Shown here: positions 1 to 8,559 of the stretch, piece by piece
How positions within the stretch are numbered: the stretch's first letter is position 1
Layout: each line of letters begins with the position of its first letter
Origin: Mageeibacillus sp. UBA1046
GTDB taxonomy: Bacteria > Bacillota > Clostridia > Saccharofermentanales > DTU023
Reading direction: 5' to 3'
DNA length: 46,731 bases
Assembly (NCBI GenBank): GCA_002316595.1
Contig: DCDV01000023.1
Location: 13,010 to 59,740, forward strand
Notes under the pieces: generated by a model
Database searches by the model: none
Told to the model about the DNA's origin: nothing
The model's input: the letters and a program-made list of their open reading frames with translations, nothing else
Program-made: the position numbers and the translations under genes

Positions 1-2
1 AC

Positions 3-953
3 AGATCTCAGAGCGGATCCCGCAGATTCCACGGTGGATCCCGAAGATCTCAGGGCAGCTCCCAAGGCAGAGGACAAGTCAGATTGCAAAAGACAGACTT
101 GCATGAAGCCGGACCTCCCGACCGTCTGGAAGGACGAAATCCGATCAAAGAAGCACTGCGTGCCGGACGCAATATCAATAAGGTCTGGATAAAGCGCAGA
201 GATTCCGGGCGCTATGACCAAGATCTCACCCGACTGGTTCAAGATGCCAAAAAAGCAGGTGCAGTGATTGTCGAAGTAGATGGAGATGTACTTGACAGCA
301 TGGCAACTTCATACGGTCATCAAGGAATAATTGCCCAGATCGCAGCCCATGAATATGTCACCCTGCCAGAGCTGATTGCCCGCGGAGAAGAACAGATAGC
401 AGAGAATACATACCCGTTGCTGATTCTGCTCGACGGTCTGGAAGAAAGCTATAATCTCGGCTCAATCTTGCGTATAGCGGATGCTGCCGGTGCAACAGGC
501 ATCATAATACCTGAAAGACGCTCCGTCGCTCTGGACGCAACAGTAGCGAAAGCCTCCGCGGGAGCGATAGAATACGTTCCGGTAGCGCGTGTCACCAATC
601 TCAGTAACACTATACAAACACTTAAAGATTCAGGGTACTGGGTCTACGGCGCGGACGCCCAAGGCACTGCCACTCCCGAAGGCAGTGACTGGTTACGGAA
701 AATCGCTCTCGTGATTGGCAGCGAAGGTAAAGGCATGAGCGCAAAAATCGTTGAGGCCTGTGATCATCTTGTGAGCATTCCTCAATACGGACGAGTCAAT
801 TCACTCAATGCTGCTGTAGCTTGCGGCATCCTGGTTTTTGAGGCAAAAAGACAAGCCAGACATAATAATGAAGGCGACAAGCCTTCTTTTGCTCCCTCCT
901 CTGAGGTCTTAATATCAGATGAAGATTTGCATTCTGAATCTGCAGAGGTCTGA
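3..953 (+). CDS. rlmB: 23S rRNA 2'-O-methyltransferase RlmB (SpoU/TrmH family), 5' end outside window
   Basis: Probable methyltransferase of the SPOUT class that 2'-O-methylates a guanosine of 23S rRNA using S-adenosylmethionine. Counting from the TTG at 84, residues 15-90 are the L30e-like substrate-binding domain and 110-255 the SpoU domain. Its three motifs are visible: NLGSILR (124-130), GSEGKG (212-217) and IPQYGRVNSLN (232-242). The frame is open from base 3 with no stop. The 27 codons before the TTG encode an Arg/Ser/Gly/Gln-rich stretch, and the TTG has no ribosome binding site, so the true start is probably upstream of the window. A basic low-complexity N-terminal extension is known in some RlmB proteins. 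It lies 6 bases before the sigma factor gene, the order rlmB-(yacP)-sigH known from Firmicutes, here without yacP. Confidence 0.93.
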   Translation, partial: RSQSGSRRFHGGSRRSQGSSQGRGQVRLQKTDLHEAGPPDRLEGRNPIKEALRAGRNINKVWIKRRDSGRYDQDLTRLVQDAKKAGAVIVEVDGDVLDSMATSYGHQGIIAQIAAHEYVTLPELIARGEEQIAENTYPLLILLDGLEESYNLGSILRIADAAGATGIIIPERRSVALDATVAKASAGAIEYVPVARVTNLSNTIQTLKDSGYWVYGADAQGTATPEGSDWLRKIALVIGSEGKGMSAKIVEACDHLVSIPQYGRVNSLNAAVACGILVFEAKRQARHNNEGDKPSFAPSSEVLISDEDLHSESAEV

Positions 954-959
954 TTCCAG

Positions 960-1592
960 ATGGCGGCCTCTCAACTCTCTCCTCATGCTCAAAGAGATCT
1001 CAGGCTGGTTAAAAATTACCGTTCAGGTGATCTTGACGCTGCTGAAGAAATTTTTGCAGCCTATAAACCCTTAGTTATAGATCGTGCCAGAAGATATTTT
1101 ATCCAAGGCGGCGAACAGGAAGATTTGATTCAGGAGGGCATGATTGGTTTATTTCAGGCATTAGAAATCTACGACATCGATTCCGGCCTGCCCTTCGCCG
1201 CTTTGGCTGAACGGCTGATCCAGGCAAGACTAATTGATGCCGTCCGTTCAGGGGCCAGACAGAAACATCGGCCTTTGAATGAATCACTTTCCCTGGATGC
1301 TAAATCAGAGTACTCTGCCGGCACAGATTCTTTTGCTGCCAAACTGGATGACACGTTGGATGACACGTCAGAGATAAACCCTGAAGATAAAGCCATCGCT
1401 AAAGAAGAACTTGAAGCTCTGCATACTTTCATGCAAAATAAACTTAGCCCTTTGGAGGCAAAAGTAGTGTCACTTCTCCAGCAAGGCCTGAGTTATCGGG
1501 AAGCTGGCAGGCTGCTGAATAAAAATGAAAAAAGCATTGATAACGCTGTGCAGCGAATAAGGCGTAAAATGAAACACTACTGGGATGAATAA
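960..1592 (+). CDS. sigH: RNA polymerase sigma factor SigH (sigma-30 / Spo0H type)
   Basis: A 210-residue sigma-70-family factor. Region 2 contains LIQEGMIGLFQALEIYD (about residues 56-72), which binds core polymerase and the -10 element. Region 4 is a helix-turn-helix around LSPLEAKVVSLLQQGLSYRE with the family ending RIRRKMK. Length and the position just after rlmB match SigH of Bacillus and clostridia, which directs early sporulation and transition-state genes. The start codon lies 6 bases after the rlmB stop; a GAGG inside the rlmB end is the only ribosome binding site candidate, so translation may be coupled. The linker between regions 2 and 4 (about residues 108-145) is acidic and low in complexity. 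The family call is firm; the role in sporulation is inferred from the family. Confidence 0.9.
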   Translation: MAASQLSPHAQRDLRLVKNYRSGDLDAAEEIFAAYKPLVIDRARRYFIQGGEQEDLIQEGMIGLFQALEIYDIDSGLPFAALAERLIQARLIDAVRSGARQKHRPLNESLSLDAKSEYSAGTDSFAAKLDDTLDDTSEINPEDKAIAKEELEALHTFMQNKLSPLEAKVVSLLQQGLSYREAGRLLNKNEKSIDNAVQRIRRKMKHYWDE

Positions 1593-1640
1593 CAGGATTA
1601 ATTAAGTTAGTTAAGGACAAATCTGTAAGTTTCTGAGTTA

Positions 1641-3029
1641 ATGGATAGTAAATTGCGAAATGAGAATATACCGCCGGAGAAGAAGCACAGGTGGTGGACC
1701 TCCGGTCTCCTGATAATAATTGTTATTATTATTCTGTCTATTGTGGGATGCGATAATGTGCTCGCTAAATTAATACCGCAAGAAGACAGCACTCCTGAAG
1801 GACTTACTTTAAGCTTAGTTTCAGAACGATCTATGAGTTCTCTGGAGTTGGCGCACTCGCTCGCTTTGGCTGTAAGATCTAATCGAAGTTCGGAAGCAGT
1901 CTATTCTTCAATTCCCAGAACACAAACGGATGGCCTGGACCAAACTTCCTTCTTTCAATTTATTCAGGCTCTTAAAAAGGGTATAACCAGCCCGATAACA
2001 GAAATTATTGCCATGGATAACGATGAAAAAGAGGTGATCCTGACCTTATTAGAAGGTGGAAATCCTGCTATCTATGAACTGGCGCAGCGGTCAGATTTTT
2101 ATGCTCTGCATTATGAGAATGACAGTAATGATGTCGGTTTTGATTATGAAAATGACAGTAATGATGTCGGTTTTGTTGTCGCAATTCAGAAGGATGAAGA
2201 TGGTGTGGCCTATTTAGATCAAGACTGGACTCAGGGCATCATCTCTATAGACAATTATATGATGTTGTATTTTGAAGCAATCAATAATAACAGCTTTGAC
2301 GCCTTGTATGCTCTGCTGGAGAGCAGCGTGAATCCCGCCAGTGAGATTGAAAAAGAGGTTTTGACTGCGCGCTGTCAGGCAACGTTAGATTATTATCACA
2401 ATGAAATCAGAACTCAGGGAGACCAGCTCGAACTCCAGAGAATCTATCCAGGTTATGCAGAAATAGAGCAATACGCTACTTTGACCTCGAATCTCAATCA
2501 AAGAATTCGCCGGATTATCCGTTTTCAGGAACGTGATAATTACTTAATTGCTACTGATCCTGTAACTGAGACATTACGAGTTGAAGACTTGAGTGTTATA
2601 GCTAACGGAGAGACACTAATCACCCTGGATGAAGATTTAGCAGCTTTGGAAGTATCTTCTGCCGACTTTGATAAAATTCTTGGCACTCCACTCTCGCATG
2701 GCTCTGACTCTTGCTTTCGTATCGCAGAGGGGCTGGATATTTTTACAGTTGAGTACCCCGGCATTATCATAACAGTGCTTGGAGATTGCACAGATGAACA
2801 TCAAAACTGGAGCGGTGTGGTAACCAGGGCAGAAATCTCGTACAGTAATTTTGCATTGGGATCAGGACTAAGTCCCGGATTACATATCAATGAGTTATAT
2901 CTTCGTTATCCCTTCGCACGCGAAAACGACTATCTGCTCCAAAGACAGATAGACGATTTCACTTTTACTTTGGCTATACAGGTAGAAGCCGGCCATATTG
3001 CCAAGCTGACACTTACCTCAGATTATTAA
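1641..3029 (+). CDS. Putative lipoprotein of unknown function, downstream of sigH
   Basis: I do not recognise the family. The 462-residue product has a basic start, a hydrophobic helix at about 22-36 and a lipobox ending in Cys37 (SIVGC), so it should be a membrane-anchored exported lipoprotein. The rest is acidic, soluble-looking and lacks cysteine-rich or catalytic signatures. Residues around 158-178 contain an 11-residue segment repeated twice in tandem. It begins 49 bases after sigH on the same strand and may be co-transcribed; no clear ribosome binding site precedes the ATG. It converges with the dsdA-type gene, leaving only 49 bases between them, without a convincing terminator. The gene call is supported by a long open frame with a coherent secretion signal; function is unknown. 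Confidence 0.75.
   Translation: MDSKLRNENIPPEKKHRWWTSGLLIIIVIIILSIVGCDNVLAKLIPQEDSTPEGLTLSLVSERSMSSLELAHSLALAVRSNRSSEAVYSSIPRTQTDGLDQTSFFQFIQALKKGITSPITEIIAMDNDEKEVILTLLEGGNPAIYELAQRSDFYALHYENDSNDVGFDYENDSNDVGFVVAIQKDEDGVAYLDQDWTQGIISIDNYMMLYFEAINNNSFDALYALLESSVNPASEIEKEVLTARCQATLDYYHNEIRTQGDQLELQRIYPGYAEIEQYATLTSNLNQRIRRIIRFQERDNYLIATDPVTETLRVEDLSVIANGETLITLDEDLAALEVSSADFDKILGTPLSHGSDSCFRIAEGLDIFTVEYPGIIITVLGDCTDEHQNWSGVVTRAEISYSNFALGSGLSPGLHINELYLRYPFARENDYLLQRQIDDFTFTLAIQVEAGHIAKLTLTSDY
2111..2176 (+). repeat. 33-bp tandem duplication inside the lipoprotein gene
   Basis: Two adjacent 33-base copies (2111-2143 and 2144-2176) differ at two positions (G/A at the sixth base, A/T at the last). 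The unit is a multiple of three, so it adds 11 residues (core ENDSNDVGF) without a frameshift. Near-identity suggests a recent slippage or unequal-crossover event. Confidence 0.9.
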
Positions 3030-3078
3030 TAGGATTTGAGAAAAGTACAGTAACCGGAACAGCTGAAGAATCTGTTAA

Positions 3079-4887
3079 TCAGTTATCTTTCTTTTCTATC
3101 CGAAAATCGCAGTAATCGTCACCTTCCATTATGGTGTGATTGCGAGTAAAGCAAAGATCCTCATTATACCCCTCGAACAAACAGCCATCGCGGTTGCATG
3201 AAAGAATAAAACCAAGATCTTCCAGTCCGTGTTTTCTATACATCTCTGCATACCTGCAACGAGTTACATCCCAGCTGGTGTCATCGGTGCTGACTTTCTT
3301 AACGTCCAGATCTAAGGCATCCTTAGAGAAAATGGGCAGTAAGTGCTCGACAAATTCAGGCATTTCATTTTTATCAACGCGCTCAGCCCAGCTCTCACCT
3401 GTTTGATGAGCCAGATCTTTAATTATTCCTTCAACTATCTTATGGGTTTTTTCTTTGCCGACTTCCTTCTCAAAGGCTCTGATTATCGGCGCTAAGACAA
3501 GTGCTTCAATCTCTCTCCTGATTAGTAATGGAACATCATCAATTGTCGTCATCTTCAGTCCCTTTCCCCGCTCAATGAAACTTTGCATTTCTTCCGGCGG
3601 TACCATGCTGCCGCCGGTTGCCCAGACAATATGGGTGGCCTCCGGCATCACTTCTGTCAAATTATTCGCTTCCAGCCAGGCTTTGCCTGCAGAAGATGCG
3701 CTCAGCATCTCAGGTCCAACCATGCCTGCCAAGGCCGATGGCTCTAATTTTATACCTTCAGTTTTTTCCAGGCAGCTAAGCAAGCTGTATAAATGTTCAT
3801 CAGTAACCGTCAAGCAGCCGGCAAGCGATGGTTCCAGCTTATCACATACCGGACCGGAAGCTCTGGAGACAGCAAGTCCGTCCGCTTCGGTTTTGCCGGT
3901 AAGGCCAATATCATATACAGATATATTCTCATGCAACCCTGTAGCAAGACCCAGAAGCACGCAAGGGGATTGTGTCGGTTCAGCAAAGAAAACATAGACA
4001 TTCTCACCATAGAGCTGACGAAGCCCCCAGCCGACTCCGCCGGGTCCGGTACCTACTCCGCAGGGTATATAAACAAAAAGAGGATGATCCTTGTCAACTT
4101 TAATCTTCAGATCTTCAAGCTGTTCACGAAGGCGCAAAGCAGCTACGGAGTAGCCCATAAAGAGGTCCTCCGAATTTTCATCATCAACGAAATGACAATT
4201 AGGATCAGCTTCTGCAGATTTTCTGCCTTCAGCCACAGCCTTACTATAATCGTCTTCGTATTCAATCACAGTGACACCCAGCGATCTGAGTTTATCCTTC
4301 TTCCACGGCCTGGCATCGGATGACATGTGCACGGTAGTTTTAAAGCCAAGCTGAGCACTGATAATGCCGACTGATAAACCAAGGTTGCCGGTGGAACCGA
4401 CTGCGACTGAGTAATCTGAAAACACCTTCTTATTCTCCAGAGAAGATAAAACAGCATAGTCATCTTCCAGACTGATTAATTTATGCTTTAAGGCGATTTT
4501 CTCGGCTAGTTTGAGAATCTCATAGATCCCGCCGCGGGCCTTGATTGAGCCGGAAACGGGCAGAATGTCATCACGTTTTAAATACAGCTTTCCTTGGATA
4601 CAGCCATCAGGATCAAGCTCCCGCTTCATCCGATTGATCGGCACCAGCGGTGATTCTATCAATCCGTGGCTGGCGGCGGTGGCAGGAAAGTTTAGCTCTA
4701 TCCAGGGTGCAAAGCGCTGTAAACGATCAGCAGCTTCTTGCATGGCTGCTAAAGATTCTTCATCGGCAACATTCAGTGAGCCCAGCTTGCCCCTCTTGGG
4801 GTTAAACCAGATAAACTCTTCCTTCTTCCGGAGCAGAGAGATTACCTCCCTGGCTTCATCACTTAAGTTTTTCAGCAATTCCGTCAT
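3079..4887 (-). CDS. dsdA: D-serine ammonia-lyase fused to an ATC-hydrolase-like domain
   Basis: Residues 1-445 match DsdA, the fold-type II PLP enzyme that converts D-serine to pyruvate and ammonia. Seen: the PLP lysine in SGSIKARGG (Lys116), the phosphate-binding loop GSTGNLGLSVG (164-174), the glycine-rich CGVGTGPGGVG (276-286), FAEPTQSPC (301-309), DGLAVSRASG (336-345) and a C-terminal WATGGSMVP. DsdA is normally about 440 residues; this protein has 602. The extra part (about 448-598) carries YAEMYRKHGLEDLG, LSCNRDG, GYNEDL and a final MEGDDYCDFR. I recognise this pattern as the L-2-amino-thiazoline-4-carboxylate (ATC) hydrolase family. The fusion is in one frame with a normal start: AAGGAGG lies 6 bases before the ATG. 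It lies 68 bases behind rpoC. D-serine lyase activity is likely; the role of the second domain is unknown, perhaps sulfur-containing D-amino acids. Confidence 0.88.
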   Translation of the reverse strand: MTELLKNLSDEAREVISLLRKKEEFIWFNPKRGKLGSLNVADEESLAAMQEAADRLQRFAPWIELNFPATAASHGLIESPLVPINRMKRELDPDGCIQGKLYLKRDDILPVSGSIKARGGIYEILKLAEKIALKHKLISLEDDYAVLSSLENKKVFSDYSVAVGSTGNLGLSVGIISAQLGFKTTVHMSSDARPWKKDKLRSLGVTVIEYEDDYSKAVAEGRKSAEADPNCHFVDDENSEDLFMGYSVAALRLREQLEDLKIKVDKDHPLFVYIPCGVGTGPGGVGWGLRQLYGENVYVFFAEPTQSPCVLLGLATGLHENISVYDIGLTGKTEADGLAVSRASGPVCDKLEPSLAGCLTVTDEHLYSLLSCLEKTEGIKLEPSALAGMVGPEMLSASSAGKAWLEANNLTEVMPEATHIVWATGGSMVPPEEMQSFIERGKGLKMTTIDDVPLLIRREIEALVLAPIIRAFEKEVGKEKTHKIVEGIIKDLAHQTGESWAERVDKNEMPEFVEHLLPIFSKDALDLDVKKVSTDDTSWDVTRCRYAEMYRKHGLEDLGFILSCNRDGCLFEGYNEDLCFTRNHTIMEGDDYCDFRIEKKDN

Positions 4888-4908
4888 AAGAATCCTCCTT
4901 AATATAGC

Positions 4909-4932
4909 GAGCCCGGGATTAATCCCGGGCTC
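4909..4932 (-). terminator. Perfect 24-nt palindrome between rpoC and dsdA
   Basis: A perfect inverted repeat, GAGCCCGGGAT followed by its complement with no spacer, folds to a GC-rich stem of about 10 pairs. It lies 23 bases after the rpoC stop and just before the dsdA ribosome binding site. No U-tract follows in either direction, so it is not a textbook intrinsic terminator. It could reduce read-through, stabilise the rpoBC mRNA 3' end, or bind a protein. Confidence 0.55.
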
Positions 4933-4955
4933 ACTTCAGTAACTTGCATCATATT

Positions 4956-7900
4956 TTAGCTGACAGCTCCGCTTTGCTGCTCAGTCTCTTCCAGCAGTTC
5001 CATATTTTCAGGAACTACCGGAATAGCAGTTATATTGCGATAACGATGCATACCGCTGCCTGCAGGAATCAGCTTGCCGATAATGACATTTTCTTTCAGC
5101 CCCAGCAAGGGATCAACTTTACCCTTAACAGCTGCATCGGTAAGTACTCTGGTTGTCTCCTGGAAGGATGCTGCCGACAGGAATGAATCCGTGGCAAGCG
5201 ATGCCTTGGTGATTCCGAGAAGTACACGGTTGCCCTCAGCCGGTCTAAGTCCTTGAGCTTCTGCTGCGGCATTAGCTCTTTCAAAATCAAACATATCAAC
5301 CAGACTGCCTGTCAGCATATGGGTGTCACCGGAATCATCAATCCTGCACTTACGCAGCATCTGCCGGGTAATGATCTCAATGTGCTTGTCATTAATTTCA
5401 ACACCGTTATTTTTATAAACCTTAAGTACCTCAGTAATAATATACTTCTGTACTCCCTCGGGTCCTCTGATCCTCATAATATCCTGTGGATTAACTGAAC
5501 CATCCGTAATGAAGTCTCCCAATTCAACGTAGTCACCGTCATCAACCAGAGTAGGAATGGAGAGAGGAACTGTGTGAGACTTGCTCTCACCATCCGCAGA
5601 AGTAACGATAACTTCGCGCTTCTTCTTATCGGTTTCAACAATATTGACTGTACCTTCCAGTTCAGCAATAATTGCCTGGCCTTTAGGTTTGCGTGCTTCA
5701 AACAGCTCTTCAACACGCGGCAGACCCTGTGTAATATCGTCGGTAGACGCGATACCACCCGTATGGAAGGTACGCATGGTAAGCTGCGTGCCTGGCTCAC
5801 CGATTGACTGTGCGGCCATAATACCCACAGCTTCACCGACACCTGCAGGTTTGCCTGTTGCCAGATTAACGCCATAACATTTAGCACATACTCCTGAAGG
5901 ACACGCACAGGTCAAATTGCTTCTGATTTTAATCTTATTCAGATTAGCATCTTCAACAAACTGTGCTTGATCATTAGTTATCAGATCGCCGGCTTTAATT
6001 ATCGTCTTCTGAGTTGCGGGATCGATTACATCACCTGCGGCATAGCGTCCGCGCACCCGGTCATACAAAGTCTGAACCACTCTGCTCTTATTCTTGCCGC
6101 CGACTGTAATTGCGGAAACTTCAATGAATTCTTTGGTCTGACAATCTTCTTCGCGAATTATCACATCCTGGGCAATGTCTACCAAACGTCTGGTCAAGTA
6201 ACCGGAGTCTGCTGTCTTCAATGCGGTATCAGACAAAGCTTTACGGGCACCGTGAGAGGAGATAAAGAACTCCAGCACATTCATGCCTTCGCGCAGATTA
6301 GATTTAATAGGAATCTCAACGGTACGGCCTGTTGTGTCAGCCATGTTTCCGCGCATACCGGCTAATTGCTTAATCTGATTGATATTACCCCGCGCTCCCG
6401 ACTGAGACATCATATAGACCGGATTAAAACGGCTGAGATTCAGTTTAAGCGCCTCTGTAATATTGTCGGTAGTGCGCCTCCAGATATCAACAACTGCACG
6501 GTATCTGCCCTCTTTATTCAGCAATCCGCGCTGGTGATGACGGTTAACCTCCGCGACTTTTTCTTCAGCTTCTGCAATCAGCTTTTCTTTAACGTCCGGT
6601 ACGACCATATCAAATATCCCGATCGAGATTCCCCCGATTGTCGAGTAGTGGAAACCCATTGCCTTGATCTGATCAAGAACTATTGATGTCTCGGTAACCC
6701 CATGGATATGGATGCACTTCTCTATGATTTCCCCTAACTGTTTCTTGCCAACCAGAAAATCACATTCCAGCTTCAAGAGATCTTTGCCGCCCGCAGATCG
6801 GTCAACAAATCCCAGATCTTGAGGAATAACTGTATTGAAGATGAATCTGCCCATGGTTGAAGTAATTACTCCGCTGATAGTTTTACCATCTACCTCAACA
6901 GTCCTTCTGACTTTAATAGGCTGCCGCAAAGTAATCAAATTTTTCTCATATGCCATATTCGCTTCATCTGCATCGCAGAAAGCGGGCAGATTATCGGGGT
7001 CAAAGTCTTCCGGTTCCTGGTCGATCGTCAGGTAATAGATACCCATTACCATGTCTTGAGTAGGCACAGTGACCGGTTTTCCATCCTGCGGCTTGAGTAA
7101 ATTGTTCGAAGCCAGCATCAAAAATCTCGCTTCAGCCTGTGCTTCTGATGATAATGGTACATGCACGGCCATCTGGTCACCGTCAAAGTCGGCATTGTAA
7201 GCTGTACAGACCAAAGGATGCAGCTGGATGGCGCGTCCTTCAACCAGCACAGGCTCAAAGGCCTGAATGCCCAGACGGTGCAATGTGGGAGCACGGTTTA
7301 GGAGTACCGGATGATCCTTGATCACTTCTTCAAGCGTATCCCATACCAAATCTCCGCCTTTTTCCACTAAACGCCGGGCAGATTTGATATTCTGTGCAAG
7401 CTCTTTTTTAACTATTTCGCACATCACAAAGGGCTTAAAGAGTTCCAGTGCCATTTCCTTGGGCAAGCCACACTGATGCATCTTGAGCTCAGGGCCAACA
7501 ACGATAACTGAACGTCCGGAATAGTCAACACGTTTACCCAGCAGATTCTGACGGAAACGTCCCTGCTTGCCCTTGAGCAGATCAGACAGAGATTTCAGAG
7601 CCCGATTTCCCGCTCCAGTGACTGCTCTGCCGCGCCGCCCGTTATCTATCAAAGCGTCCACAGCTTCCTGCAGCATTCTCTTTTCGTTTCTGACCATGAT
7701 ATTAGGCGCACCTAATTGCAACAGCTTGTTCAAACGATTATTGCGGTTAATCACACGGCGATAGAGATCATTCAAGTCAGATGTGGCAAAACGTCCGCCG
7801 TCTAACTGAACCATAGGACGCAATTCAGGAGGCAGCACAGGAAGTACATCTAGAACCATCCATTCGGGATTGAATCCCGACAGCTTGAAAGCCTCAATAA

Positions 7901-8537
7901 CTTCTAATCTCTTGATCAGCCGGCTCTTCTTCTGGCCCTTTGCTTGTTGCAGCTGCTCTCTAAGATCATCAGCCAAAGCAGCAATATCGATCTGACTTAA
8001 CAAATCTTTGATTGCTTCCGCGCCCATTTTGGCAACAAAGTCATGGCGTCCATATTCATTGATATAGTCTCTGTATTCGCGCTCGTTAATAATATCGTAT
8101 TTTTTTAGATCAGTAGAACCCGGATCTATTACGATATAAGCTGCAAAATATAGAATCTTCTCAAGATTGCGCGGAGACATGTCCAGGAGCAGCCCCATAC
8201 GACTGGGGATCCCGCGGAAATACCAGATATGTGATACGGGGGCAGCCAGACGGATATGTCCCATACGCTCGCGCCTGACCTTTGATTTGGTGACTTCTAC
8301 ACCGCAACGGTCGCAGACAATACCCTTATATCTGATTTTCTTGTATTTACCGCAATGACACTCCCAATCTTTGGTAGGCCCAAAAATCTTCTCACAGAAC
8401 AAACCGTCCAGCTCTGGTTTAAGTGTGCGGTAATTTATTGTTTCAGGTTTCTTAACCTCGCCGTGAGACCATTCCAGTATTTTTTCCGGTGAGGCAAGAC
8501 CTATACCAATTGCTTCAAAATTAATAATTTCAGACAT
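4956..8537 (-). CDS. rpoC: DNA-directed RNA polymerase subunit beta'
   Basis: The largest catalytic subunit of RNA polymerase, 1193 residues, close to the Gram-positive norm of about 1200. The N-terminal zinc-binding site (CHCGKYKKIRYKGIVCDRCG, about 60-79) is present. So are the magnesium-binding active-site loop NADFDGDQMAVH, the bridge-helix/trigger-loop region (ESQ-type TFHTGGIASTDDITQGLPRVEELFEAR) and the second cysteine cluster CPSGVCAKCYG. The ATG has GAGGG 5 bases upstream and lies 22 bases behind rpoB, so the two are one transcript. No intein, split or large insertion was seen. Confidence 0.98.
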   Translation of the reverse strand: MSEIINFEAIGIGLASPEKILEWSHGEVKKPETINYRTLKPELDGLFCEKIFGPTKDWECHCGKYKKIRYKGIVCDRCGVEVTKSKVRRERMGHIRLAAPVSHIWYFRGIPSRMGLLLDMSPRNLEKILYFAAYIVIDPGSTDLKKYDIINEREYRDYINEYGRHDFVAKMGAEAIKDLLSQIDIAALADDLREQLQQAKGQKKSRLIKRLEVIEAFKLSGFNPEWMVLDVLPVLPPELRPMVQLDGGRFATSDLNDLYRRVINRNNRLNKLLQLGAPNIMVRNEKRMLQEAVDALIDNGRRGRAVTGAGNRALKSLSDLLKGKQGRFRQNLLGKRVDYSGRSVIVVGPELKMHQCGLPKEMALELFKPFVMCEIVKKELAQNIKSARRLVEKGGDLVWDTLEEVIKDHPVLLNRAPTLHRLGIQAFEPVLVEGRAIQLHPLVCTAYNADFDGDQMAVHVPLSSEAQAEARFLMLASNNLLKPQDGKPVTVPTQDMVMGIYYLTIDQEPEDFDPDNLPAFCDADEANMAYEKNLITLRQPIKVRRTVEVDGKTISGVITSTMGRFIFNTVIPQDLGFVDRSAGGKDLLKLECDFLVGKKQLGEIIEKCIHIHGVTETSIVLDQIKAMGFHYSTIGGISIGIFDMVVPDVKEKLIAEAEEKVAEVNRHHQRGLLNKEGRYRAVVDIWRRTTDNITEALKLNLSRFNPVYMMSQSGARGNINQIKQLAGMRGNMADTTGRTVEIPIKSNLREGMNVLEFFISSHGARKALSDTALKTADSGYLTRRLVDIAQDVIIREEDCQTKEFIEVSAITVGGKNKSRVVQTLYDRVRGRYAAGDVIDPATQKTIIKAGDLITNDQAQFVEDANLNKIKIRSNLTCACPSGVCAKCYGVNLATGKPAGVGEAVGIMAAQSIGEPGTQLTMRTFHTGGIASTDDITQGLPRVEELFEARKPKGQAIIAELEGTVNIVETDKKKREVIVTSADGESKSHTVPLSIPTLVDDGDYVELGDFITDGSVNPQDIMRIRGPEGVQKYIITEVLKVYKNNGVEINDKHIEIITRQMLRKCRIDDSGDTHMLTGSLVDMFDFERANAAAEAQGLRPAEGNRVLLGITKASLATDSFLSAASFQETTRVLTDAAVKGKVDPLLGLKENVIIGKLIPAGSGMHRYRNITAIPVVPENMELLEETEQQSGAVS

Positions 8538-8559
8538 ATTATCCCTCTTGTATCAGACC

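Noticed and set aside
3140..4942. Several plus-strand open frames opposite dsdA
   Set aside because: They are antisense shadows of the dsdA coding strand, with no ribosome binding sites and no family features.
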